NCBI GenBank assembly: GCA_024639825.1
Contig: JAHEGH010000027.1
Coordinates: forward strand, 1-35,830
Length of the DNA stretch: 35,830 nt
Direction of reading: 5' to 3'
Source: Gammaproteobacteria bacterium
Lineage (GTDB): Bacteria; Pseudomonadota; Gammaproteobacteria; Steroidobacterales; Woeseiaceae
Notes under the pieces: model-generated
The model's database searches: none
The model's input: only the letters and a program-made list of their open reading frames with translations
Told to the model about the DNA's origin: nothing
Program-made: the position numbers and the translations under genes
Shown here: positions 1 through 9,000 of the stretch, in pieces
Position numbering within the stretch: the first letter of the stretch is position 1
Layout: every line of letters begins with the position of its first letter

Positions 1-465
1 TTCGAGAACCCGGCGTGGAAAGGCGTTGCAGCCTATGACTCGGGCTTGTACGAGGACTCCGCAAATGCGTTCGGCCGCTTGCCCACGGCGGAAGGCTTCT
101 ACAATCGTGGCAACGCTTTTATGAAAGCGCGTGACTATGGCAAGGCGATTGTTGCCTATGAGCAGGCGGTTGCCGAAGCGCCGGATTGGATCGAGGCGCA
201 GGAGAACCTCGAACTCGCGACCTACACACTGGAATACATTGAGCGCGTGCGTGAGCAGTCAGACACGGGTGACGAGAGCGAGCTCGGTGCGGACGACTAC
301 GTGTTCGACAACACGAAGGACCGTGGTCTCGAAGTCGAAATCACACAACAAAGCACCATCGAAATGGAATCTGCCGAGAAGTGGATGCGGGGCGTCGACA
401 CCGAAACCAGCGACTTCCTGCGAACGCGTTTTCTGCTCGAGGCGACGCGTGGGGAAGATCGCTGA
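1..465 (+). CDS. TPR-containing BatB/BatC-type protein, 3' end (5' part outside window)
   Basis: The reading frame is open from base 1, so the gene starts upstream of the window; a TTG at 46 is not a convincing start. The visible 154 codons hold at least one clear tetratricopeptide unit (FYNRGNAFMKARDYGKAIVA, then YEQAVAEAPDWIEAQENLEL) followed by an acidic segment and a short helical tail. In Bat (aerotolerance-type) operons a von Willebrand factor A protein with C-terminal TPRs precedes BatD, and this gene directly precedes a BatD-like gene, its TGA overlapping the next ATG by one base. By family knowledge it would be membrane-anchored with periplasmic TPRs. The VWA domain and transmembrane helices would lie outside the window, so the exact class (BatB with TPR, or separate BatC) cannot be decided. 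Confidence 0.75.
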   Translation, partial: FENPAWKGVAAYDSGLYEDSANAFGRLPTAEGFYNRGNAFMKARDYGKAIVAYEQAVAEAPDWIEAQENLELATYTLEYIERVREQSDTGDESELGADDYVFDNTKDRGLEVEITQQSTIEMESAEKWMRGVDTETSDFLRTRFLLEATRGEDR

Positions 466-1721
466 TGCGCGTCCTTATATTTACCCTGCTAGTGATGGCC
501 TGCGGCGCGGCAGCGTTCGCCCAGGAAAAGCCGATCGTGCGGGCCGAGGTGAAACCCGGGACCGTCATTGTCGGTGAGTCTGCCGAACTGACCATCACCG
601 TTCTTGTGCCGACGTGGTTCACGCGGCCGTCGGTCTACCCGACATTCGAACTTGCGAACGCGATGACGCGCCTGCCCGCGGACAACTCCTACCCGATTCG
701 CGAGCGTATCGGTAATGAGTCATGGTCCGGCATCGTTCGAACTTACGAAGTCTATCCGTTACTCGGCGCAACCTACCGGATGACCGGGCAGAAGATGTCT
801 GTGACCTTCGCTAATCCAGGCAGCGACCCGATCACTACCGAGATAGAGTTGCCTGAGGTTGTGCTGCGTGGCGTTGTTCCGGATGGCGCGGAGTCACTGG
901 ATCCTTACATCGCGGGGCGCAGCCTTGAGCTCAGCGTGGACATCGAAGGTGAGTTGGATGATCTCGAAGCGGGCGATGCGATCGTGCTCAGTTACCGGGC
1001 CGAACTCGACGGACTGCCTGCCATCTTCCTGCCACCGCTTGCTCCTGAGCTTGAATTCGAAGGCGTGTCGGTCTACCGCGATACGCCCGACGTGTACGAT
1101 GAAGAGACCGCGCGTCGCGAAGAGAAGATCACGCTGGTGTTTGACGCCGGCGGTGAGGTCACGATCCCGGGCCTGGAACTCAGTTTTTGGAATACGGACT
1201 CGCAGTCGGTCGAGACCGTGGTAGCAGAAGGAACCGTTCTGTCTGTTCAGGGTCCTCTCGTCAGCCCGGTATCGACTGAGAAAGTGGCCGGCAATCGCTG
1301 GCGGCAGATTGCGCTGCTTGCGGGTAGCGCAGTCGCATTGGTAATTGGTACCTGGCGTGGTATACCGGCGCTGCTGCGGCGTCGACGGGACGCACTGGAA
1401 AGGCGCAGGCAGACGGAGCGATATGCGTTTGCGCAGCTTCGCCAGGCTTTGAACAATAACGATAGCGCACTGGCTTACCGCGCATTGCTGCACTGGATTG
1501 AGCGACTGGCGCCGGGAATGGATGTACGTCGCTTCGCGTCCGAGTACGGCAGCGAGACGCTTTCTGCGACAATTGCGGCCCTGAGTGCTGGTATTTACGG
1601 CAATGCCGAGGTGCCGTCAGATCTACGACGCGTTGGTGGTGAGTTGAGTGCGGCGCGTAAGCGCTACCTGTATGCTGCTTCCGGCCGAAAGGCTCGATTG
1701 TTGCCGTCTCTCAACCCGTGA
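465..1721 (+). CDS. batD: BatD-like secreted, membrane-anchored protein
   Basis: This 418-aa protein starts with a Sec signal peptide (MRVLIFTLLVMACGAAAFA, then QEKP). The start at 465 is chosen because the ATG shares a base with the upstream TGA and immediately gives the signal peptide; an in-frame ATG at 381 would put about 28 unlikely residues in front. The body is beta-rich (RAEVKPGTVIVGESAELTIT is typical of a BatD immunoglobulin-like domain). A single transmembrane helix lies near residues 283-300 (IALLAGSAVALVIGTW), followed by a basic stretch and a helical cytoplasmic tail. It is shorter than many BatD proteins (often 550-600 aa). BatD is thought to work with the VWA proteins BatA/BatB in envelope stress tolerance; the molecular role is unknown. 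Confidence 0.75.
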   Translation: MRVLIFTLLVMACGAAAFAQEKPIVRAEVKPGTVIVGESAELTITVLVPTWFTRPSVYPTFELANAMTRLPADNSYPIRERIGNESWSGIVRTYEVYPLLGATYRMTGQKMSVTFANPGSDPITTEIELPEVVLRGVVPDGAESLDPYIAGRSLELSVDIEGELDDLEAGDAIVLSYRAELDGLPAIFLPPLAPELEFEGVSVYRDTPDVYDEETARREEKITLVFDAGGEVTIPGLELSFWNTDSQSVETVVAEGTVLSVQGPLVSPVSTEKVAGNRWRQIALLAGSAVALVIGTWRGIPALLRRRRDALERRRQTERYAFAQLRQALNNNDSALAYRALLHWIERLAPGMDVRRFASEYGSETLSATIAALSAGIYGNAEVPSDLRRVGGELSAARKRYLYAASGRKARLLPSLNP

Positions 1722-1768
1722 GCGCCCGGTTTCGAAGCATTTTTTATTGAAGTAGGAGAAGTCTCTTG

Positions 1769-2569
1769 ATGAAGCAAGTTTTTTGCCTGTGCGCATTGGC
1801 AAGCGTATTGGCGACTCCCGGCACTGCCCTCGCTGATGAAGCAGCGGATCTCGCGAAGAAGCTGGCTAATCCCATTGCAGCGCTGATCAGCGTTCCCATG
1901 CAGCTGAACTACGACTCGAATTTCGGGATTGACGACAACGGTTCGGTATTGCGGCTTAATGTGCAGCCCGTCATACCCATTTCGATCAGCGACGACTGGA
2001 ACATGATATCGCGAACGATCCTGCCGATCGTCGATCAGAACGATGTGCCATTTTCCGGGGTCAGCGAGTTTGGGCTCAGCGATACTGTGCAAAGCCTGTT
2101 TTTCTCGCCGAAGGCGCCCACGTCCAGCGGCTGGATCTGGGGTGCCGGACCGGTACTTCTCCTGCCGACGGCAACGGACGAGGTGCTTGGCAGCGAGAAG
2201 TGGGGCATCGGGCCAACGGCAGTAGCGCTCAAACAGCAGGGTCCCTGGACCTATGGCGGACTTGCGAATCACATCGAGTCATTCGCCGGCGAAAGCGGGC
2301 GTGCTGACATCAGCGCCACCTTCCTGCAGCCGTTCGTCAGTTACATTACGCCGTCACAAACGACGTATGGCATGAACCTGGAATCCACCTACGACTGGGA
2401 GTCCCGGCGCTGGTCAATTCCTCTAAACGTCTCCGTCAGCCAGCTACTGCGATTCGGTGACCAGCTGGTCCAGATCGGCGGTGGCGTTCGTTACTGGGTC
2501 GAATCGCCCGCGAGCGGCCCCGAAGGATGGGGCCTTCGCCTGAACTTCACCCTGCTGTATCCCAAGTAA
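1769..2569 (+). CDS. Outer-membrane transporter-like beta-barrel protein
   Basis: A 266-aa protein with a signal peptide (MKQVFCLCALASVLATPGTALA, cleavage after ALA), followed by a helical start (DEAADLAKKLANPIAALISV) and then amphipathic beta strands to a C-terminal LRLNFTLLYPK. The 'ANPIAALISVPMQLNYD' opening is typical of proteins databases label 'transporter' or 'neuromedin U', related to the MetA-pathway phenol degradation family; I recognise this from memory. The ATG at 1769 is preferred over the TTG at 1766 because an AGGAGA ribosome site (1755-1760) lies at good spacing. It is followed by a convergent gene 19 bp away. The substrate is unknown; many copies occur in marine Gammaproteobacteria. 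Confidence 0.75.
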   Translation: MKQVFCLCALASVLATPGTALADEAADLAKKLANPIAALISVPMQLNYDSNFGIDDNGSVLRLNVQPVIPISISDDWNMISRTILPIVDQNDVPFSGVSEFGLSDTVQSLFFSPKAPTSSGWIWGAGPVLLLPTATDEVLGSEKWGIGPTAVALKQQGPWTYGGLANHIESFAGESGRADISATFLQPFVSYITPSQTTYGMNLESTYDWESRRWSIPLNVSVSQLLRFGDQLVQIGGGVRYWVESPASGPEGWGLRLNFTLLYPK

Positions 2570-2588
2570 CCAGCGAGCGGCGCTTGCC

Positions 2589-4760
2589 TCAGCGCCGCCG
2601 CCGGGCAGGTTGACCGCGGCTCTGCTGCTGCGAGTAGTTCTGTGAGCGCTGCGCGCCATGCTGACGGGCGCTATAGTCCCGTTCAAGCTGTGGCCTGACG
2701 GCCGGCCGATTCGATGGCTGTGGTGCCGGTCGGGTGGCCGGTCGGGTGGCCGGTCGGGTCGAGGGTTGGGTCGACGGTCGGGTGGCCGGTCGGGTCGAAG
2801 GTCGGGTCGGCCGCGTGGCGGGCGCCGTCGAAGGCCTGTCGAGGTTCTGTGGCCGTGTCCACTGCCCGTTATCACGCTGCTGCCAGCTGCCGTTGGCATC
2901 TCGCTGGTAGACATTCCCGGAACGGTCCGTCAGCACGTTGTTCTGGGCACGATTCGCAGGCCTCGCCTGGCGATTGGCTGGCGTGGCCGGGCGGCTGGCA
3001 ACGCGATCCCGGGTTTCCGGGCGGTTGTACAGGTTCGGACGGGCAGCCGGCCGGTTACGGCCGCCGCCTATGTTGATACTGTTATCGACATTAATATTGA
3101 TATTGGTCTTACGGTAGCCACCGTATACGACCGGGCGTCCATAAGGACGATAGCCGCCGACGCCCCACCATCCACCGTGCCCATGGCTCGAGAAGGTGAA
3201 ACGGAACGGGCCGTTAGTCCACGAGACGCCAACTCCCCAGCCATACCAGGGGTTGTAGGAGACGTGAAAGCCCCAGGTCGGATAGCGCGGGTAATAGCGC
3301 GGACCGTACCAGGGATTGTAGTACCAGCCGGAACCATAGATGACCGAGCCGCGGTAGTAATAACTGCCGTAGTAACCAGGCGTATAGCCAACGTAGACGA
3401 CCTGCGGTGTAACGTCGTACACCTTCACGTAGGTGACATTGTGATGCGGGTTCGATGCTGGAATATCGTAGATCGCGTCTGGAACCTCAGTCGCGACGGC
3501 CCAGGGGCCAGTGGCCACGTTCGAGACGTACCAGACGCCAGCGTCTGCAGCATAGTAAAGATTGCCATGGCGAAATACCGACGAACTTGTGTTCAGCGCA
3601 TAGTCGACGCGAATATCTTCTATCGGGCCGAACTCGGGCGTGCCGTCGTACTCGACGTTGAACGACGTGTCGTCGCGTTTGATCGCGGCAGTCTGTGGAA
3701 TCGTATTGTCCAGCACGGCGTCCCGAGCCTGTTCCGTCCCGGCAACCTGGCTCAGGACCGGAGCGTTGACCGAGTCCTCCGGAATGTCGCCGAATGCCTC
3801 CGGTAACTCGTCATTGGGGACGTGTGACCATTCAAGTTCGCCGGCGAGGCCCTCACCGCGATACCAGCGCCCCGAAAGCAAAACATAGTAATTCTGTGTC
3901 GTCAGCTCGAGAAACGCATTGCTGTCAGTGTTATCCATGTACAGCAAATCCATGCCTTCGACCGGTGCCCATGACGGCTCACCATCGGACACAATCAACT
4001 CCGTCGGCTCGGTCGCGATGACGATGCGAATATCGTCCACGAGGGTATCGTCGTCTTCGGCCGGTTCGACAAGCTTCCCTATGTCATCCGGAACACGTTT
4101 CGTGCGCGCCCATGGGCCTTCGATCTGCCTGGCCTGGTACCAGGCATTGCTGCCTATGTAGAGGTAATGCTCCTTGCCGCTCTTGACGATCAGGAACGGT
4201 GAATTGACGACGCGCTCGTACTTCGAGCCTTCGATCTCCTGCAGGACAGGATCGCCATCGATCGAGACCAGCAATGCCGGCTCTGTAGAGAGAATAATTT
4301 TTGGTGGGCTGTGCCTGAGCTCGGGCGCCCCCGAGCCGGCCGCGTCAGCGTCCAGGTCGGCAAGCAGCTGGTCAACGGAAATCGTGAAGTTAGAGCGTCC
4401 AACCTCGTCCTCGATTAGCTTGGCGAGCTTCTCCATTTGCGCGTCGCTGGCGTCGGCGAAACGAACGTCCAGAATATCGATGTCGCGAATCGCGGCAGTT
4501 CGTGCATCTCGATCCGTATCAATCCTGGCTTCGAACCAGATTGCGCCGAACACGGGCACATTGTCGGAAGATGGTGCCTTGACCGAAACAGCGGCACGGC
4601 CGGCGAGACTGTTGCCGGAAAATTCTTCTACCTGCGGCTGGTAGACGAGGACGGTCGCACCACTCTCGGCTTCGATTTCCTGCGGCCAGCTTATATCGGC
4701 AGCTTGCACCGAGGAGACGAGCGTGATGACCAACAAGGCCCCGATCAATCGAATGTTCAT
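2589..4760 (-). CDS. Large secreted protein with Tyr/Gly/Trp-rich core and TRPATRP tail
   Basis: A 723-aa protein with signal peptide (MNIRLIGALLVITLVSSVQA, then ADISWP). About residues 22-160 form an alpha/beta domain. Roughly residues 160-470 hold three related units, each ending in an aromatic 'WYxx..xxGPW....VP' signature (YQARQIEGPWARTKRVPDDI; WYRGEGLAGELEWSHVP; WYVSNVATGPWAVATEVPDA). Residues about 470-580 are extremely rich in Tyr, Gly, Trp and Pro, then Asn/Arg-rich sequence, and the C-terminus is a low-complexity TRPATRPST tail. I recall similar proteins being labelled 'carbohydrate-binding family V/XII', which I cannot verify here and would not take as function. It follows the small helical protein gene by 25 bp on the same strand, so the two probably form an operon. 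Confidence 0.7.
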   Translation of the reverse strand: MNIRLIGALLVITLVSSVQAADISWPQEIEAESGATVLVYQPQVEEFSGNSLAGRAAVSVKAPSSDNVPVFGAIWFEARIDTDRDARTAAIRDIDILDVRFADASDAQMEKLAKLIEDEVGRSNFTISVDQLLADLDADAAGSGAPELRHSPPKIILSTEPALLVSIDGDPVLQEIEGSKYERVVNSPFLIVKSGKEHYLYIGSNAWYQARQIEGPWARTKRVPDDIGKLVEPAEDDDTLVDDIRIVIATEPTELIVSDGEPSWAPVEGMDLLYMDNTDSNAFLELTTQNYYVLLSGRWYRGEGLAGELEWSHVPNDELPEAFGDIPEDSVNAPVLSQVAGTEQARDAVLDNTIPQTAAIKRDDTSFNVEYDGTPEFGPIEDIRVDYALNTSSSVFRHGNLYYAADAGVWYVSNVATGPWAVATEVPDAIYDIPASNPHHNVTYVKVYDVTPQVVYVGYTPGYYGSYYYRGSVIYGSGWYYNPWYGPRYYPRYPTWGFHVSYNPWYGWGVGVSWTNGPFRFTFSSHGHGGWWGVGGYRPYGRPVVYGGYRKTNININVDNSINIGGGRNRPAARPNLYNRPETRDRVASRPATPANRQARPANRAQNNVLTDRSGNVYQRDANGSWQQRDNGQWTRPQNLDRPSTAPATRPTRPSTRPATRPSTQPSTRPATRPATRPAPQPSNRPAVRPQLERDYSARQHGAQRSQNYSQQQSRGQPARRRR
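2722..2817 (-). repeat. Tandem 12-bp-type repeats coding the TRPATRP tail
   Basis: About eight imperfect copies of a unit like GGTCGGGTGGCC lie in tandem on the plus strand. On the minus strand they encode alternating Thr-Arg-Pro-Ala/Ser at the C-terminus of the 723-aa secreted protein. The tract has strong strand asymmetry and would be prone to slippage, so copy number may vary between strains. Confidence 0.8.
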
Positions 4761-4785
4761 TCCTTTTCCTTAAGATTTTCTACCA

Positions 4786-5283
4786 TCATTCCGGGTCGAT
4801 AAGTGGAATTACGCGAGCCAGTTGCAGGTCCAGCTCTGCGTTCATCTGGTTTTCAAGCTGATAAAACAGCGTGACCTTGTGCGGCGGCAACACCTGGCGA
4901 AACTTTCGCAGATGCTTCTTCTGGATCGTCAGAATATCGAATTTGATCGCCAGGTAATCGTCCAACAGCTTCGCTGCAAACTGGTCCGACACTTCGCCAT
5001 CATTGTAGGCCTCGAGATACTGACTGATCAGTTTGGCCTGCCGGTCGCGAACAAGGTTCAGGTCAGATACATACTTCTCATAGGCGGGCCAGAAAGCCCC
5101 AGCCTCGGTAGCGGTGAACGGGACTTCTTCGCGAATGATCTCGGCGCGGCCGGCCTGCAGTAACGCGCGCGCATCGGCCAGTTGCTGAGCTTCCTGGGTC
5201 ATTGGATTGAGCGATTGTGCCAGCACGTTACCGCTCGTGACGGACAAAATGATGGCAAGCGAATTGAGAATGAACCTGGACAT
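4786..5283 (-). CDS. Small periplasmic helical protein (Spy-like)
   Basis: A 165-aa protein starting at MSRFILNSLAIILSVTSGNV, with a predicted signal peptide cut after VLA-Q. The ATG at 5283 is chosen because AGGAGA lies about 9 bases upstream; an in-frame ATG ten codons earlier lacks a site and would extend the n-region. The mature part is almost all helix, with charged repeats and a conserved-looking end (LRKFRQVLPPHKVTLFYQLE, then NQMNAELDLQLARVIPL). That ending resembles the 'FRKVLP..K..RFYQIENK' signature I associate with Spy/CpxP-like periplasmic helical proteins in Proteobacteria. It is the first gene of a probable two-gene operon with the 723-aa secreted protein. The role is unknown; a holdase or sensor function is only a guess. 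Confidence 0.7.
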   Translation of the reverse strand: MSRFILNSLAIILSVTSGNVLAQSLNPMTQEAQQLADARALLQAGRAEIIREEVPFTATEAGAFWPAYEKYVSDLNLVRDRQAKLISQYLEAYNDGEVSDQFAAKLLDDYLAIKFDILTIQKKHLRKFRQVLPPHKVTLFYQLENQMNAELDLQLARVIPLIDPE

Positions 5284-5414
5284 GGTTGTGCGGTCTCCTA
5301 AATATCGCGTCATCAGCCGGGCCTCGAATAAGTGGCTCGCGTCGCGTTGCTAATAGGAACGCTTACTGAGTTAGAATGATGAATCTACCATGTTTTTTTG
5401 CCGGATTCTTTGCC

Positions 5415-6020
5415 ATGCAATACTTGTCCAGGGCCGCTGTCGGCCGACTTTTAGCGATACTCATTGCCGCGGCGACGATACCCGCCTGCACCACCGTCGA
5501 AACCCAGAGTTTTCGCGTTAGCAAGAATGCTGCCGTCGAATCCGCGCAGGTTTCGACAGACGCTGATTTTAGTCGCTACAGCAGTCTCCTCGCTGAGGAT
5601 ATGGGCATCTTCTTTCCCCCGAACTCGCCGAGCACCGCTGAGGACATGGGGCGAATTCGCAGCATCTTTCGCGAGGCTTTTCTTGCCGAGCTTCAGGGCT
5701 ATGAAATTGTCAGCAAGCCCGGTCCGACGACGATGGCGGTTCAGGCATCATTGATTGACTTGCGTAATTCGACCGGACAACAGGTGCCCGGCATGCGTCG
5801 GGATGTTCGTGACCTGGCCGTTCCGGGTTCGATCGTCTTTCTGATGGAAATGAAGGACTCCCAGTCTGGCGCGATTCTGGCGCGCGCTGCCGATAGCGCC
5901 GCCACACCGACTTTTGCTGCAACCGACAGCGCGCAAACGGATTGGAGTAGTGTGGAACAGGCAGCTCAGAAATGGGCGGAGTTGTTCAGACAATTTCTCG
6001 ACGCAAACTTCGTGCGCTAG
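5415..6020 (+). CDS. DUF3313-like outer-membrane lipoprotein
   Basis: A lipoprotein with n-region MQYLSRAAVGR, hydrophobic LLAILIAAAT and lipobox IPAC, the Cys at residue 25 of this start. An in-frame ATG at 5376 would add 13 mostly hydrophobic residues; I prefer 5415 because it gives a normal basic n-region, though neither start has a strong ribosome site. The mature ~175 residues contain FREAFLAELQGYEIVSKPGP and VQASLIDLRN, a pattern like DUF3313 lipoproteins (helix, GYEVV-turn, strand of VRAAITDV type). DUF3313 function is unknown. It diverges from the Spy-like gene and converges with the AsmA gene. Confidence 0.65.
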   Translation: MQYLSRAAVGRLLAILIAAATIPACTTVETQSFRVSKNAAVESAQVSTDADFSRYSSLLAEDMGIFFPPNSPSTAEDMGRIRSIFREAFLAELQGYEIVSKPGPTTMAVQASLIDLRNSTGQQVPGMRRDVRDLAVPGSIVFLMEMKDSQSGAILARAADSAATPTFAATDSAQTDWSSVEQAAQKWAELFRQFLDANFVR

Positions 6021-6035
6021 CGGCGCGCTCCTGTT

Positions 6036-6049
6036 GCCGATTAGTCGGC
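6036..6049. terminator. Possible hairpin between convergent genes (weak)
   Basis: GCCGA-TTAG-TCGGC is a perfect 5-bp stem with a 4-base loop in the 39-bp gap between two convergent genes. There is no U-tract on either side, so a rho-independent role is unproven. Confidence 0.25.
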
Positions 6050-6059
6050 GCTATAAGGG

Positions 6060-9000
6060 CTATTGAACAGCGGCCGCCTCCGGGTAGTAGTACTCCTTAA
6101 TAGCCTGAAATTCCGCATCCACATCCGCAACCGCCTTGCCGCAGGCATCGCTGGCTGAAAGAAACCGGTCCTTGAAGCGCTTGGCAAGAATAGTCACACC
6201 ACCTGTTGCCACGGCGGCGCCGCCCTCGAGAATGGCGCCGCTCGGGTCCAGCGAAAGACTCGGTTTCGCAAGCGTACCACTGATCATCGTATACGGATTT
6301 ATAAGATCGCTGAAACTCAGACCCAGGCCTTTGGTTGGCACAGTATTGATCGTTGCGTGTAGTTTCTCCGTTTTGAGATTGACATCAGCGTTGGCGAATA
6401 TTCGCAAACGGTCTGTCTGAACGACCGCAGCAGGTTTGCCAGTGACGAGGCCTTCTTGGAGTCGCAGCAGAACTGCGGCACATTGGTAGTGTGAATAGGG
6501 GTCGGCTTTGACAAATGGATTGACGGTCACAAGGACCTGCGACAAGAAATCGTTGGTAAAAAAGTGCAAGCCTCGCGTTCGCATGGTGCCCTCGCCGGCG
6601 ACGAGGCGAAAATAGCCATCCAGTGACCCCGCAAGATTCCGCAAGGTGTTACCTGAGCCGTGCAGTATCGTATCCACGTCATACTTGGGTAACGCCTGCG
6701 CCTCCTCTTCTGTTGTCGCCGGAAGGCCGAGAGAAAGCGAGTTTCCCCGCACTGTCAGGAGTAACTCGGCTCCGGCGTCAGTTGGGCGAAGCTCCAATTC
6801 TCCTGTGAGTGTCTCGTCTCGTGAAGACCTGACGGTGAAGTTTGTAACTGCCAGCGCGCCGTCCTCTACCTCAGCCACCAGCAGTACGTCTCTTAGAGTG
6901 TGTTGACGAAGATTAAGCTCGGCAATATCGATATTGGCGGATACCCGGTACTTGTCCAGCTGGTCCATGGGAATAGCCGTGTCCGGGATGACGCGATCGG
7001 ATTGCCCTGTCTCGATACTGCCACCATTGGGAGACGGCGTATTCTCGGTCAACGCTGGTAGATAAGGCGCCAGGTTCAGTCGATTCGACTTGAGACCAAG
7101 CCTGATCTTTCGGACATCACCATCGGCCAGGATGAATTCACCGCGAATGTCGCTGTCACCGAATGAGCCCGTGAATTCCTCGGCGGTTATCATGCCGTCG
7201 CGTCCAAGCAGATGAAAGTCCAGCCGCGCGGGCGCATCGGGCAATTCCTGTCCGGCCAGGACACTGAGATTTCGAAGGCTTTCGACGTTCAGCGTGAAAC
7301 GCAGGTCAGTTTGCCCAAAGTCTGGAGGTCCGTCGAACGCTCCGGTTGCGATGAGTGTTCCCTTGCCAAGGCGCAGCGAAAAGTTGTCCAGTGTCCAGAC
7401 ATTGTCAGCCCACTGGCCATCGGTTTGAAGTTGTAGAGGTGCTTTGTCAGAAACGGCGATATCTTCCAGGCGCGGGAACAGGTGAAACAGGTCCGGGGAA
7501 CCTGCGTCAACTGAGAATTTGCCGTTGCCGAACATTGGTGCGAGGCGCAGATCGATGTTGGCAGTAAGCCGCGTGTCGTCCACGAACGCGGCGACATCAT
7601 TCAATGACAATTGCTGGTTGCGAATGACAACTTTTGCGGACAGCCCAAACGGTTTGTTCAGGGCGGAGAATTTTTGCACGTCGGGCAACAGCCGGGACAA
7701 CTCCGCCCCATTGGCCTCCAAAGTGAGCTTTGTACCCTCCATCTCCGGAAAAGTACCGAGCCGGCCAGCGACCGTAATCCTGGCGCCTGCCAGGCTCGCG
7801 TTTAGTTTCTCCACGGTGAAGTACTCACCCTGGTAACGAATCTGACCCGTGGCGTCGAAGGTACCTGTCGGCACCTCAGCGAAATCTGCGTCGAAGCGCT
7901 TCAGGCTTGCTTTGAAATCCGGCGCATGCGCTTCGAATGCAATGTTGGTATCCCCATGCAGCGGCTGGTCCGCAATGAGGCCGTGCAATTTGACGCGGTC
8001 GTTGCCAATACGGGCATCGCCATCCTCGATGGAAATGCCCTGCGCCAGCCTTTCGACGGTTGCGTCAAATTGAAATGGCAGATCCGGTATCCCAGCGACG
8101 CCGGCCGCGTCCGTCAGTGCGCCAAGACTCTGACCCTTTGTGCTGACCCGGAGTTTGCTACCCACGAAATCTGTTGTCGGGCTGATTTCACCGTCGATTT
8201 CGAACGAGTATTCGCGATTCTCACCGATGGTGCCCTTAAGTTCGTGCACGATGAAATGATCCGCACCGCGTTCGATGCGGCCGCTTGCTTTATATTCCGC
8301 CTCGGGAAGTTCGTCAGCGTCTCTGCCAAATGCTGACAACGTTCCTGCAAGGTTGGGGCCCGACAAGTCAAACTGAAGATTGGAATTCGCCTTCAGGGGC
8401 TCGTTGCCGACCATTCCCTGAAAAGAAAACCGGTTGTCGCCGATGGACAGTGCTCCATTTTCAATGGCAGCACCCTCAGCCACGCGCTCGATCAACAGGT
8501 CGATTTTGAACGGGTACTCCGGGGCCGCGTTGATTCCGGCTGCGGCTGCCAGTATCTGAAAGTTGCGCCCCGTGGATTTTACTTCCACTCGCGTGCCCAC
8601 AAAATCGCTGCGCCTGGAAACGTTACCGACCATTTCGAACTGCATGTCCTCGGTAACGGCGTTCAGGTTCACAATGGCGCCCCCGTCTGCCAGCGGTGAC
8701 AGGTCGGCGTCAAGTTTGAACGGCCCCGTCAATCGTCCCGGGAGGCCGAGCAGGCGGTTAAATTGCCCAAAGTCCGGTGCCTCAATGACAATGGAAGCCC
8801 GGGCGCTGTGCGGGTCGGGAAAGTCATCGAATCGTCCACTGATATCGAACCGCGATTTACCGACACTGACCTTGATACCGTCGACTTCCAGGGATTGCCC
8901 GGAGCGTTTAAGGTTACCGACGATCGCAAAGGGCTCTGCTGGCACGTTATCGTTGCCAAATAGTCGGGCGACGGCACTGGAGTCCGGCCCACTGGCGGCG

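Noticed and set aside
381..464. Upstream ATG extension of the BatD-like gene
   Set aside because: It would place 28 charged residues before a clear signal peptide and overlap deeply with the TPR gene.
2658..3806. A 382-codon plus-strand open frame opposite the 723-aa secreted protein
   Set aside because: It is a Gly/Arg-rich shadow of the repeat and aromatic-rich coding sequence; the minus-strand frame has the signal peptide and ribosome site.
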